The notes under the pieces are model-generated. The model searched no databases. It saw only the letters and a program-made list of their open reading frames with translations, and was not told where the DNA came from. Shown piece by piece: positions 32,320 through 41,104 of a stretch of DNA of 64,000 bases (the first letter of the stretch is position 1; every line of letters begins with the position of its first letter). Source of the stretch: SUG1106 sp051883095 (GTDB lineage: Bacteria; Bacillota; Clostridia; Peptostreptococcales; Anaerovoracaceae); assembly GCA_051883095.1 (NCBI GenBank), contig JBJETB010000024.1, positions 1-64,000 of the forward strand, given 5' to 3'. Made by a program: the position numbers and the translations under genes.

Positions 32320-32623
32320 CTTGATAATAACTGAGAGGGCTGAAGAACAGCTTGATAATATTGTTATTTATCTGCTGAATAGTCTGAAAAGCAGACAAGG
32401 AGCAGTGCATTTACTCAGCTGTGTGGACGGTATATATAAACGACTTTCAGATAATCCATTCCAGTTTCCCATAAGCCATGATGGGTATTTGTGCTCAATG
32501 GGATACAGAGAAGCTGTTATGGTGGAGATGCAGTATAAAATGATTTTTAAGGTTGATGATGAAAATGTTTTTATACTCGGAATCTTTCATAATAGGGAAA
32601 AGTACATAGATAAGATAGAGTAA
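32309..32623 (+). CDS. RelE/ParE family toxin
   Basis: A 104-residue basic protein of the RelE/ParE superfamily. AYSLIITERAEEQLDNIVIYL (core ITERAEEQLDNIV) forms the first strand and helices. YREAVMVEMQYKMIFKVDDEN and ILGIFHNREKY (about 90-100) form the C-terminal strand with candidate catalytic residues (His, Arg, Tyr). Members cut ribosome-bound mRNA or inhibit gyrase; sequence alone does not decide, though the ending resembles mRNA-cleaving members. The ATG lies inside the antitoxin gene after a GAGGA site. Confidence 0.9.
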   Translation: MAYSLIITERAEEQLDNIVIYLLNSLKSRQGAVHLLSCVDGIYKRLSDNPFQFPISHDGYLCSMGYREAVMVEMQYKMIFKVDDENVFILGIFHNREKYIDKIE

Positions 32624-32660
32624 TGGCGTGCTTCGTGAGAAAAAGAGGCACGCCATATTT
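32623..32660. terminator. Hairpin terminator between convergent genes
   Basis: ATGGCGTGC (32623-32631) and GCACGCCAT (32648-32656) pair exactly over 9 bp. The tail ATTTGTTG is only moderately T-rich, so efficiency is uncertain. Confidence 0.55.
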
Positions 32661-32683
32661 GTTGTGTGAATAACCACGAGAAG

Positions 32684-34825
32684 TCAGATATCCAGCATCC
32701 TGCACATCTGCCTGAGGGTCAGCCGATAAATCAGATAAATAACCAGCCCCACCGCAAGTACCGCGCCAAGGCACGTACCCATGCCGATGATTTCGTTCAT
32801 CGATATCTGGTCGTCATTGGCATACATTATGAGAGCGTAGAGCAGATACATTGCAGAAGCCCCCACCACAGCAGGAACGGCGAATACCTTGGAGCACTGA
32901 CCTTTTACTTCATTCAGAAGGAAAGCAAGAGAAGCCCCCAGCTGCCTGAGATCATCGAAAACATAACGGTTATTGATGGCAATGGTCAGCGAACGGGTAT
33001 GGCATATTATCATAGATACGGCAAGGCAAATCAGTGCGATAAAGATAAATATCATCAGAAATACCGCCATAGTTTTCATAAATTCCTGACTGTCGAGGAT
33101 GCGGCTCTGTGGCATATACATCCAGTTCATACGAAAATCGTTGGAATCTCTTTTTTCATAGGACAGACCTTCTGACTCAGCAGCCAGAAGCTCTTCATAG
33201 GTATGTCCTGAAGCCTCGGCCTCCGCTTCTGAAACAAAATCGTAATTGTCATATATTAAATATCTTTTGCTTTCCGGAGAGCCTGCGAAGGCATCTACGA
33301 AAGTGTCAAAAAACTTTCTTGAAAATTCATAACTATCTTCATCATCTGTACCGTCAGTGCCGTCAGCATTGAAAAAAACTGTCTCCTCCATCCATTTTAC
33401 GGTGAGACCTTCCGTTATATACCGGTAGTCTTCATCGTCAATAATATAATACCCCCTGTCTCCCAGCATTGAGTCGGCCACATATTCGCTGAAGGATATG
33501 GGCAGTTCCTTACCGGTGACCATGTTGGTTATATAGTCTGCATCAGTAGGAAGCATGTAGGAACCTTTTTGGTTCGGCGGGTTTATTGCTGCGTATTTGC
33601 CCCGCGAAACATCTACGGAAGCTCCGCTGAGAGCATTATAAGAGCTTTCCGATAGAAATCTTTCCATGCCGTTTCTGCGAAAATACTCATAGTAGAATTT
33701 TCCGTTTTCTTCTTCAATTTCTCGCTGACCTGATACAGCCAGAATAGCCGTTTCAGCCTGACGATAATCTTTTATACCCTCAAGACCTGAATCCTTAGCC
33801 ATTGCAGAAATTGTTTCCTCGTCGGGGACAGATGCTTTCATAGCCATTGGGTAGTGAATGCCGTAGTCAAAGGCCATGGCATCGTAGCTCATAGAAGCAC
33901 TGGTCCCCAGCATAGGAGCATAGAAAGCAGCAAATAGACCTCCGGCTATAAGCACCGTGACTACAAGCATGTTGTTTACAGTCTGGCGGCCCTGAAATTT
34001 CATCATGCTGCGGGAAATAATCCCTTTATATTTTTTCCTGTGGGAAAGACCAAAGCCATTTACCACCATATTTAAGAGAAACATATACAGACCTATAAAA
34101 ACAGGTGCGTAGGCCAGATTAACCCAGGCAGGCGGATAAGCACTGAAAACATTCATATAAATGCTGCCCGAGTAATACCCAAATATTGCGCCGAAAAGCA
34201 TAAGTGCAATACCCACAGGTCCGAACCACTTTTTTATACCGCGAAGAGGTTCGTTTCTGTGCTGGGTGTTTACCACATCTATTATATTGGTTTTCCTGAG
34301 ATAAATCAGTGCCAGCAGGAAAGTTGCCAGAATGGAAACCGCTGCAAAAACCACCGACACAATATAGCATTTCAAATCGAAGCTGAGAAGCATTTCGGGA
34401 CTGTCTACTATAAGCAGGCGAAAAAGCTGCCAGATGAGCCATGCAAAGGGAAGACCCAGAACTGTACCTGCAATGGACGAGCCAAGACTGATGGCCGAAA
34501 CTTCCTTTAATAGTGATATGGAAAGGGCCTTGCGGGGTGCTCCGAGCAGCATCATGGTGCCGATTTCTTTTGACTTCATCCTGTAAAACAGAGAGGCGGC
34601 ATAAATGGTAAATACTACACAGCCTACGCAGGCAAGGAAAAAGATAGCCAAAAGCTGTTTGCGGCTGTCACCGCCTTCGGGCAGAATATTCATCACCGTA
34701 GGCGAAAACATCATGGCGCTATAGGCCGTTATCATCAGCAGAGAGATAAAATTGCAGAACAGGTAAAGCAGATAGTTTTGGCGGTTGTGGGTGCGGAGTT
34801 TTGTAAATATTGCGGATAGTGTCAT
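32684..34825 (-). CDS. BceB-like FtsX-domain ABC transporter permease
   Basis: A 713-residue permease with ten predicted membrane segments: four to six in the first 320 residues, a large extracytoplasmic domain (about 320-585) and the rest at the C terminus. The FtsX signature appears after segment 2 as MKSKEIGTMMLLGAPRKALS (about 83-102). The layout is that of BceB/BraE/YtsD permeases, which pair with an ATPase and a two-component system to resist and sense peptide antibiotics. Here the adjacent system is LytTR/GHKL rather than the usual BceRS. The ATPase gene overlaps it by four bases. Confidence 0.87.
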   Translation of the reverse strand: MTLSAIFTKLRTHNRQNYLLYLFCNFISLLMITAYSAMMFSPTVMNILPEGGDSRKQLLAIFFLACVGCVVFTIYAASLFYRMKSKEIGTMMLLGAPRKALSISLLKEVSAISLGSSIAGTVLGLPFAWLIWQLFRLLIVDSPEMLLSFDLKCYIVSVVFAAVSILATFLLALIYLRKTNIIDVVNTQHRNEPLRGIKKWFGPVGIALMLFGAIFGYYSGSIYMNVFSAYPPAWVNLAYAPVFIGLYMFLLNMVVNGFGLSHRKKYKGIISRSMMKFQGRQTVNNMLVVTVLIAGGLFAAFYAPMLGTSASMSYDAMAFDYGIHYPMAMKASVPDEETISAMAKDSGLEGIKDYRQAETAILAVSGQREIEEENGKFYYEYFRRNGMERFLSESSYNALSGASVDVSRGKYAAINPPNQKGSYMLPTDADYITNMVTGKELPISFSEYVADSMLGDRGYYIIDDEDYRYITEGLTVKWMEETVFFNADGTDGTDDEDSYEFSRKFFDTFVDAFAGSPESKRYLIYDNYDFVSEAEAEASGHTYEELLAAESEGLSYEKRDSNDFRMNWMYMPQSRILDSQEFMKTMAVFLMIFIFIALICLAVSMIICHTRSLTIAINNRYVFDDLRQLGASLAFLLNEVKGQCSKVFAVPAVVGASAMYLLYALIMYANDDQISMNEIIGMGTCLGAVLAVGLVIYLIYRLTLRQMCRMLDI

Positions 34826-35592
34826 CTCACATCACCGTCCTCTCCCATCTCCTTGATGGCCGCAAGAAGCCTGTCCTGAAACAGACTGCGCTCCTGCGTA
34901 CTGTCAGAACCGTGTTGCCTGGTAATGGTTTTCCAGACGCAGCCGTCCTTAAGGAGAATTACCTTGTCACAGAAGGATGCGGAAAAGCTGTCGTGGGTAA
35001 CCATGAAAATAGTGGCGTTAAGCTGACGGCGGGACTCTAAAAAAGCATCTATGACAGCACGGCTTGAGCGCGAGTCAAGATTACCTGTAGGTTCGTCTGC
35101 AAGAATCATGAGAGGCTTGTTTATGAGAGCACGGGCTACTGCTGTACGCTGCCTTTCTCCTCCTGATATTTCCGCAGGGTACTTATTCATAACGTGGGAG
35201 ATACCGAACATGGAAGCCAGTTTTTCTGCTTCTGACTCAGCTGAACTGTCCGCTCTTCCTGCAATTATCCTTGGAAGGAGAATGTTTTCACGGACCGACA
35301 GGCCGTCAAGGAGCATGAAATCCTGAAAGACGAAACCCAGCTTTTCATTGCGAACTCTGGCAAGGGCATCAGGCGAGAGGCCGGAAAGTCTCTGACCGCC
35401 CAGTGTTATTTCACCTTCTTCAAATGGAATATAGCATGATATACAGTTCAGCAAAGTGGATTTGCCTGAACCTGACGGGCCCATGACTGCTGTGAATTCT
35501 CCTTGAGAAACTGACAAGTCAACGCCTTTGAGGACATCAAAGACGGCGCTGCCTGCTTTGTAGGACTTGTGTAGATTTTTAACATATAACAT
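34822..35592 (-). CDS. BceA-like ABC transporter ATP-binding protein
   Basis: A 256-residue ATPase. Walker A GPSGSGKSTLL (about 37-47), Q-loop FVFQDFMLLD, signature ISGGERQRTAVARAL (about 143-157), Walker B MILADEPTGNLD and switch His in MVTHDS are all present. ATG 35592 has AAAGGTGG six bases upstream, and the longer open frame to 35811 runs into the promoter region. It drives the BceB-like permease encoded next and is divergent from the regulator genes, so it is a likely target of that two-component system. Confidence 0.93.
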   Translation of the reverse strand: MLYVKNLHKSYKAGSAVFDVLKGVDLSVSQGEFTAVMGPSGSGKSTLLNCISCYIPFEEGEITLGGQRLSGLSPDALARVRNEKLGFVFQDFMLLDGLSVRENILLPRIIAGRADSSAESEAEKLASMFGISHVMNKYPAEISGGERQRTAVARALINKPLMILADEPTGNLDSRSSRAVIDAFLESRRQLNATIFMVTHDSFSASFCDKVILLKDGCVWKTITRQHGSDSTQERSLFQDRLLAAIKEMGEDGDVR

Positions 35593-35851
35593 AAAATACC
35601 ACCTTTCCCGGCAGCCGGCATCAGGATCCGTCTGCCAAATGATTATGGAATTATCATAGCATTTCAGATTGCCTGAAGGTGGAGTGCTGTAATCTGATGC
35701 ATGTATTATGTAAAGATATGCGGCTCGTGTGCGGAAAATGTAAAGTTTGGACGGTTTTTTGCAAGAATCGGCAGCGTCAGAAAGGTGTGCGGGTTTTACG
35801 GAGGACCACATTTATGGTAAAATGATATCAGAGGAAGGAGGGCATCAGACT

Positions 35852-36568
35852 ATGATTCGTGTGGGAATCTGCGATGACGAGGCGGCGGCAAGAGACAGTC
35901 TGCGGCTGCAGCTGGAAAAAACGGAGATGTTTGACCGGGGTGAGGCTCAGGTGGTCTATGAGTTCAGCTCGGGAGAGGGCATGGTAAGCTGGCTTTCCAG
36001 ACATGGCGGTGAGCTTGACCTTATCTTTCTTGACGTGGAAATGAAGGAACTCAGCGGCATAGAAGCGGCCCACCGGGTAAGAGAATTCGACCGCAGCATA
36101 ATGCTGGTATTTCTTACAGGATATAGAGATTTCGTGTTTGAGGGTTACAAGGTGGATGCTCTTGACTATCTGATAAAACCGGCTTCTTTGGATGATGTGA
36201 TGAGGGTCATGGGGCGGGCTGTTAAGCGACTCAAAGAGACAGACAGGGCGGTTCTGCTCAAAAACGCTGATGGAACCTTCAGAATATATAAAGAGGAAAT
36301 ACTGTTTTGCCAAAGCCACGGAAGGCAGGCAGAGATTGTGTTGACTGGCGGCAGGATTCTTTCCTTCTATAAAAAGCTGGACGAAATGGAAGAATTGCTG
36401 GGGAAGGGATTTGTACGCATACATCAGAGATATCTGGTAAACGGCGGCAGGGTGATGCAGATTGGCAGGGAAAGTGTGACATTGGAAGGAGATATTGTAC
36501 TTCCTGTCAGCCGTTCATTGCGGGAACGGGCCACCGGTTCACTGGTAAAATACATGATAGGGGATTGA
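35852..36568 (+). CDS. LytTR-family response regulator
   Basis: A 238-residue response regulator. The receiver domain (about 1-120) has the acidic pair ICDDEAAARD, the phosphorylated Asp in LIFLDVEMKELSGIEAA (about 57) and the Lys in DYLIKPAS (about 108). The C-terminal LytTR DNA-binding domain (about 140-235) includes EEILFCQSHGRQAEIVL and KGFVRIHQRYLVN. AAGGAGG at 35835-35841 supports the start. It forms a pair with the sensor kinase four bases downstream. Confidence 0.93.
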   Translation: MIRVGICDDEAAARDSLRLQLEKTEMFDRGEAQVVYEFSSGEGMVSWLSRHGGELDLIFLDVEMKELSGIEAAHRVREFDRSIMLVFLTGYRDFVFEGYKVDALDYLIKPASLDDVMRVMGRAVKRLKETDRAVLLKNADGTFRIYKEEILFCQSHGRQAEIVLTGGRILSFYKKLDEMEELLGKGFVRIHQRYLVNGGRVMQIGRESVTLEGDIVLPVSRSLRERATGSLVKYMIGD

Positions 36569-36572
36569 AGCG

Positions 36573-37838
36573 ATGATGGAGAGGATTCTGTACTGGATTA
36601 TGACCTTTGGATGTTATCTCATGGCCGGCTGGTTCTGCTATCTGGTGACGGGATTTTTAATAGAAATAAAGGATGAATTCAGATATAAGGCAGCCGTCAT
36701 TTTGGGGTGCATGCTGGTACCCAATATGGTGATGTACGTGGGGGACCTGGCAAATCTTCCGCCCACGCTGGCCATATTCTTTGCTGCGGTTTTTGTGGGC
36801 TGCCGGGGGAGCCGATGGAACAGACTGGCTGTTTCTATGGTTATCTGCACTGAGGGATTTGCCTTTAATACTCTGATAGATCAGTACGTCTGGGTGAACG
36901 TGCTGGAATCAGCCATACTCAGATTATCTTTCTGGATTGCACTCTGGCTGCTCATGCGCAGGAAAAAATCGCCTAAGGAATACCGCCTGAGCGACTCTGT
37001 ATGGAAACTGGTAACCCTGATTGCAGTAACGCCTCTGGGCATAGTATTGTCCATAGTGCTGCTTCAGTCACCTTTTGAATTGTCAATATCAGGGGCAGTT
37101 CTGTCGAATATTTTACTGCTGGCTCTGGCTTCTGCAGCTTTGTTTGTGCTGATGCAGTTTATTCCTGTCCTTGCCCAGAAGGAACAGATGGAGGAAAAAA
37201 TGCGTATGTATGAGATGAATCGCTCATACTATGAAACCCTTGAAAAGCAGCAGCGGGAGATCAGAATCTTGCGTCACGATATGGCAAACCATCTGCAGGC
37301 AATTTCGGGACTCTCCGGTAGCAGGCAGCAGGAATATATCGAGAAGATTACGGGTAGCTTCGCAATGTCAGAACAGGTAATGTTCTGCGAAAACCGTGTG
37401 ATAAACAGCGTGCTCAATGCTAAGCGCTTGGCGGCGAAAAACGGCGGCATTGAGTTTCAGGCACGGGTTTCTGTGCCGGAGAAACTGAGAGTAGATGATG
37501 TTGATTTATGCGCTCTGCTGGGAAATGCTCTGGACAACGCAATTGAGGCTTGCATGAAGTGTCCTGAGGGGAGCCGATATGTTAATGGGGTAATTAAGGC
37601 TGAAAAGGGGATACTTGCTGTAAGAATCGAAAACCCGGCAGACGGGGAAGTTCATCTTGTTAATGGCAATCTTCCTGCCACAACTAAAAAAGCTTCCCAA
37701 GGCCACGGCTTCGGTCTGAGAAGCATGAAAGAAATCGCTGAAAGATATGGAGGAAGCCTGGAACTTTCCATATCTGAAGATGGAGCAAAGGCTTCACTGC
37801 TGGTCTGGATGCCTGTTACGCCATATTTTACAGAATAG
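36573..37838 (+). CDS. GHKL-domain sensor histidine kinase (AgrC/BlpH-like)
   Basis: A 421-residue membrane kinase with six N-terminal segments (up to about 195), a coiled region, then the kinase part. The phospho-His is in REIRILRHDMANHLQAISGL (about 229-248), the N box in CALLGNALDNAIEAC (about 313-327) and the G box in GHGFGLRSMKEIAERYGG. This is the AgrC-type architecture that often senses peptides. Its 3' end overlaps the convergent lysO-like gene by 11 bp with no terminator between them. Confidence 0.9.
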   Translation: MMERILYWIMTFGCYLMAGWFCYLVTGFLIEIKDEFRYKAAVILGCMLVPNMVMYVGDLANLPPTLAIFFAAVFVGCRGSRWNRLAVSMVICTEGFAFNTLIDQYVWVNVLESAILRLSFWIALWLLMRRKKSPKEYRLSDSVWKLVTLIAVTPLGIVLSIVLLQSPFELSISGAVLSNILLLALASAALFVLMQFIPVLAQKEQMEEKMRMYEMNRSYYETLEKQQREIRILRHDMANHLQAISGLSGSRQQEYIEKITGSFAMSEQVMFCENRVINSVLNAKRLAAKNGGIEFQARVSVPEKLRVDDVDLCALLGNALDNAIEACMKCPEGSRYVNGVIKAEKGILAVRIENPADGEVHLVNGNLPATTKKASQGHGFGLRSMKEIAERYGGSLELSISEDGAKASLLVWMPVTPYFTE

Positions 37839-38769
37839 CACCGATAACGGGAAGCCAGACAGGCACTACAAATGTCAGAATAGTCCCGCTGATAAGTGCC
37901 ACCATGCCCAGCTCAGGGCCCACCGCTCTGGTAACCGGCACCAACATAGTATCCATACAACCGGCAGCTCCCGAAGCGATGGGGCTGCCTTTGCTTATTT
38001 TTGAGAGAATTGGCAGAAGTGCCACCGTGAAAACATCTCTTGAAACATTGACTATGAAACCGTAGGTGCCCGCTTCAATACCGAAGGTTTCCGTCATAAA
38101 GGCCCCTGTCAGGCTGTAGTAACCCATACCTGAAGCCGAGATTACGGAATAGCTGAGAGGAAGACCCAGCAGCAGGCCGCTTATGAATCCCCCTATAATG
38201 CAGCCTGCAAAAATAGCTGCCGGCATGAATAAAACCCGCGCCCCGAGACGCTTTATGTATTGAAATACTTCTTTGTTTTCTCCAAGACTTACGCCTACTC
38301 CTGTGTAGAGGAATATCAGTGAGACTGTCAGTGCAGTATCCAGAAGGCTCCTGCTCATATCCTGAAGCCAGAAATACCCCGCTATAATCCCGATGATAAT
38401 GCATGCGGGCATGAGGATGATAAGGGGTGAGAATCCGGTCTTGGATTGTTCTTCTGCGGTGTGAGCGTTTTCCTCGGCCAGCTGCAGACGGATCTTTTCC
38501 AGAGGCATAACTGTGGCTTCTGCAAGGCGCACTAAAATCACACTTCCTATAATTGCTGAAAGAGAGATGATAAGGCAGTTAAGGCCGATTGCACCAAGAT
38601 TGCCCATTACCTGTGGACTGGTTCCGATATTGAGGCCGATGACTGCCATTAGAAGAATCAGTGCTGCATTTGTGGCTATGTCGAAGGCTTTCAGCATTGT
38701 AGCGGGCAGGCCCCGCCAGTTTATAGCTGCCCCGAAGGCAAGGCAGATAAAGGGAATAAGCGTGTTCAT
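37828..38769 (-). CDS. lysO: LysO-family (DUF340) lysine exporter-like membrane protein
   Basis: A 313-residue membrane protein with about eight to nine segments. The sequence plan matches LysO/YbjE: AALILLMAVIGLNIG near the start, a hydrophilic loop (about 92-112), then YTGVGVSLGENKEVF, SASGMGYYSLTGAFMTETFG (about 203-222) and a C-terminal block GPELGMVALISGTILTFVVP. E. coli LysO exports lysine, so a cationic amino acid exporter is the best guess. No lysine riboswitch or ArgP-like site is visible. It is preceded by an acetyltransferase gene overlapping by one base. Confidence 0.82.
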   Translation of the reverse strand: MNTLIPFICLAFGAAINWRGLPATMLKAFDIATNAALILLMAVIGLNIGTSPQVMGNLGAIGLNCLIISLSAIIGSVILVRLAEATVMPLEKIRLQLAEENAHTAEEQSKTGFSPLIILMPACIIIGIIAGYFWLQDMSRSLLDTALTVSLIFLYTGVGVSLGENKEVFQYIKRLGARVLFMPAAIFAGCIIGGFISGLLLGLPLSYSVISASGMGYYSLTGAFMTETFGIEAGTYGFIVNVSRDVFTVALLPILSKISKGSPIASGAAGCMDTMLVPVTRAVGPELGMVALISGTILTFVVPVWLPVIGAIL

Positions 38770-39269
38770 TATTTATCTTCCTTCTTTAATTCCATTGCCA
38801 TATCATACCATATGGCGTTTCCGTGTTCTGATTTTGACTTTCCAATCTCATGGAAACCAAGGTTACTGTAGAAATTAAACTTTTCTTCTTTACATGCAAG
38901 CACAGCATGATGCATACCGAGTTTCACGGATCTGCTAAGACCTTCCCGGATGAGTGCTCCGGCAATACCGCGGCGCTGAAATTCAGGGTTGGTTCCAACT
39001 GCCAAAATGGCAAGGGTGTCTCCTTCCGGAAAAGGTGCAGCCTCATACATCTCATCGTCTATGTATTCCACGTTTACAGGTATACAGGTCAGATAGGACT
39101 GGACAGTTCCGTCTATTTCTGCTACAAAGGAAAAATCGGGATATTTTCTTAGCCTGTAATCAAACTTTTCCATAGAAGCCGCCTCGAGAGGAGGGAAGAC
39201 CGTCTGTTCAATTTCGTATATTCTATCTATGTCACTATACACTGCCTGCCGGATGACGATATTGTTCAT
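38769..39269 (-). CDS. GNAT family N-acetyltransferase
   Basis: A 166-residue acetyltransferase. The acetyl-CoA loop is FQRRGIAGALIREGL (about 96-110), preceded by LAILAVGTNPE and followed by LACKEEKFNFYSNLGFHEIG, a typical motif B. EYIDDEMYEAAPFPEGDTLAI resembles arylalkylamine-acetyltransferase relatives. The substrate is unknown; its coupling to the exporter gene might hint at an amino compound. It probably starts the two-gene operon. Confidence 0.88.
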   Translation of the reverse strand: MNNIVIRQAVYSDIDRIYEIEQTVFPPLEAASMEKFDYRLRKYPDFSFVAEIDGTVQSYLTCIPVNVEYIDDEMYEAAPFPEGDTLAILAVGTNPEFQRRGIAGALIREGLSRSVKLGMHHAVLACKEEKFNFYSNLGFHEIGKSKSEHGNAIWYDMAMELKKEDK

Positions 39270-39373
39270 GATTAACTCCTTTTTAAGACGATGGTTGGTT
39301 AATTCGATTATATCATAGTATATGGCAGATGAAAAAGAGTGTTTTTGATGGATGGAAATTTCTTACTTGCGGT

Positions 39374-39434
39374 GGTTTTCTAAAATGGGCGAAAGGTTTT
39401 CAAAAAGAAAACAAAACGAGGTGTTTGGAAAACG
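39374..39434. repeat. 61-bp palindromic element, copy 1
   Basis: It starts GGTTTTCTAAA and ends TTTGGAAAACG, the slightly decayed inverted ends of the element at 39550. Inside lies GGTTTTC-AAAAA-GAAAAC, a second small hairpin. The two copies differ at only a few positions. A 60-codon open frame over it is not credible as a gene. The rest of 39270-39698 holds no recognisable gene. Confidence 0.85.
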
Positions 39435-39549
39435 ATTTTACGGATCAGGCGATTTTGCTGCAGAAAAAAGGAGATTTTAATGGTGTTATCTCTATTTTTT
39501 ATGTAAAATAATTAAATTTAGCACATATAATGGAAGATATCGTGAACAA

Positions 39550-39610
39550 GGTTTTCCAAAATAGGCGAAAGGTTTTCAAAAAGAAAACAAAACGAGGTGT
39601 TTGGAAAACC
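39550..39610. repeat. 61-bp palindromic element, copy 2
   Basis: Perfect 11-bp inverted ends GGTTTTCCAAA (39550-39560) and TTTGGAAAACC (39600-39610), with an inner GTTTTC/GAAAAC hairpin and the spacer AAAACGAGGTG. It lies 176 bp after copy 1 in the same orientation. It resembles a small non-coding mobile or REP-like element rather than a terminator, as no T-run follows. Confidence 0.85.
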
Positions 39611-39698
39611 ACTGGAAAACCCAGCGCCCTACAGAGGGCATGAAGAAGGTAGCATTGTGACAAATTATAAAAAACAACAAAAAACTCAAAGAAAACTA

Positions 39699-39727
39699 TT
39701 GACAATTCACAAAAACCGTGGTAAACT
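39699..39727 (+). promoter_or_regulatory. Promoter of the T-box/ABC importer operon
   Basis: TTGACA (39699-39704), a 17-bp spacer and TAAACT (39722-39727). Transcription would begin near 39735, just before the T-box leader. Confidence 0.7.
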
Positions 39728-39751
39728 CATCACAACTTAAAAAAATAAACC

Positions 39752-40004
39752 TTTGAGGGAGAAGTAAAACTAGTTTACGGTCTCACAGCGAACCCGGGGC
39801 GGTGGAAGCCGGGCAGATGCAGGATTAGAATAATGGGCTCCTGAGGGCGAGGGGAAAGCCGCAAGGCGAGTATCTGAGACGTGGTTCCGGCGTTACGGGA
39901 AAGGAGTGTGTTGGCACTCTGCAGAGAGGGCTCCTGCGAGAAGGGGTCAAACAAGGTGGCACCGCAGGTATTACCTGTCCTTGAGTTGAAGGACAGGTTT
40001 TTTT
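39752..40004 (+). promoter_or_regulatory. T-box riboswitch leader (candidate tryptophan specifier)
   Basis: The T-box core AAGGTGGCACCGC (39953-39965) is followed by a strong terminator, ACCTGTCCTT/AAGGACAGGT with a T7 run (39973-40004). The apical part of Stem I is recognisable as CCCGG-GGCGGTGGAAG-CCGGG (39793-39813). The 5' AGTA at 39763 and GGGAG/CTCC pairing at the base place the specifier loop near 39829-39837, which reads GAATAATGGG. TGG (Trp) is my preferred specifier codon, supported by the downstream transporter type. ATG or AAT are not excluded. Confidence 0.8.
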
Positions 40005-40081
40005 GTTGGGAAACCGGATTAAACAGCAGAGACACTTCAATCATTTATATTTAATTCTTAGAAAGAAAAGGAGAAAAGAAA

Positions 40082-41062
40082 ATGAAGAAGGTATTGACAG
40101 TATTACTTGTATTGGTTATGGCTATGAGCCTCTTTGCAGGCTGCGGTTCAGACGGAGGAACCGAAAACGAATCCGTGAAGGTGGGAATCCTGCAGCTTAT
40201 GGAGCATCCGTCACTTAACACCATAAGAGAGAGCATAATCGAAGGTCTGGCCGATGCAGGCTATGTGGATGGAGAAAACATGGTAATAGATTATCAGAAC
40301 GGACAGAACGATATGACTATAATGAAGACTGCTGCGCAGACTTTTGTGGCCAACGGATGCGACGTTATAATAGCCATTGCAACTCCGGCAGCACAGGCTG
40401 TGCTTAGCGAAACGACAGAGATTCCAATCGTTTTTGCAGCAGTAACTGACCCGGTAGATGCAGGTCTTGTAGACAGTCTTGAGCAGCCGGGCGGCAATGT
40501 GACAGGAACTTCCGACGAAGTATCAGCAGAGATGATCATGAACCTGGCAGAAGAAATCACACCGGGCTTCAAGACAATTGGTGCTCTTTACAGCTCCGGC
40601 GAAGACAATTCAGCATCAGTGATCGCAGGACTTAAGGCATATGCAGACGCTAAGGGATTTAAGGTAGCGGAATCTGCAGTGACAAACAGCAGCGAGGTTC
40701 AGCAGGCGGCCCAGTATCTGGCAGATAAGGTTGATGTGGTTTACTCACCTATTGACAATACGGTTGCATCAGCTATGGCAGTGGCTACAGAGGTTTTCAA
40801 CGGTCAGAAGATTCCTTTCTACGTAAGTGCTGACTCAATGGTAGCTGACGGCGGTCTTGCAACATACGGAATCGACTATACAGTGCTTGGCAAAGAGACA
40901 GGAGCTATGGTTGCACAGGTACTCGGCGGTGAAGATCCGGCAGGAATCCCGGTAAAGAAGATGAGCGACATGAGCGTATACATCAATCAGAATACAGCTG
41001 ATGCCATCGGAGTTGAATTCCCGCAGGCTGTTCTGGACAGAGCACAGGTGCTGGGTGAATAA
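40082..41062 (+). CDS. ABC transporter substrate-binding lipoprotein (PF04392, TrpX-like)
   Basis: A 326-residue lipoprotein. The lipobox is LFAGCG with the Cys near residue 20. The mature part has the two-domain periplasmic-binding fold of PF04392: VKVGILQLMEHPSLNTIRE (about 32-50), DVIIAIATPAAQAVLSET (about 98-115), IPIVFAAVTDPVDAGLV and YSPIDNTVASAMAVATE. In several Firmicutes such systems are under a tryptophan T-box and called TrpXYZ, which fits the leader here. The ligand is nevertheless inferred. Confidence 0.87.
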   Translation: MKKVLTVLLVLVMAMSLFAGCGSDGGTENESVKVGILQLMEHPSLNTIRESIIEGLADAGYVDGENMVIDYQNGQNDMTIMKTAAQTFVANGCDVIIAIATPAAQAVLSETTEIPIVFAAVTDPVDAGLVDSLEQPGGNVTGTSDEVSAEMIMNLAEEITPGFKTIGALYSSGEDNSASVIAGLKAYADAKGFKVAESAVTNSSEVQQAAQYLADKVDVVYSPIDNTVASAMAVATEVFNGQKIPFYVSADSMVADGGLATYGIDYTVLGKETGAMVAQVLGGEDPAGIPVKKMSDMSVYINQNTADAIGVEFPQAVLDRAQVLGE

Positions 41063-41104
41063 GGCAGCGGCACGGCGAGTAAAAGGTTTAGGAGAAAAGA
41101 AAGA

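Noticed and set aside
35663..35677. TTCAG-ATTGC-CTGAA as a LytTR binding site
   Set aside because: It is a short inverted repeat, whereas LytTR sites are usually direct repeats; support is too weak.
39329..39511. 60-codon frame over the palindromic element
   Set aside because: It is made mostly of the repeat and has no ribosome site.
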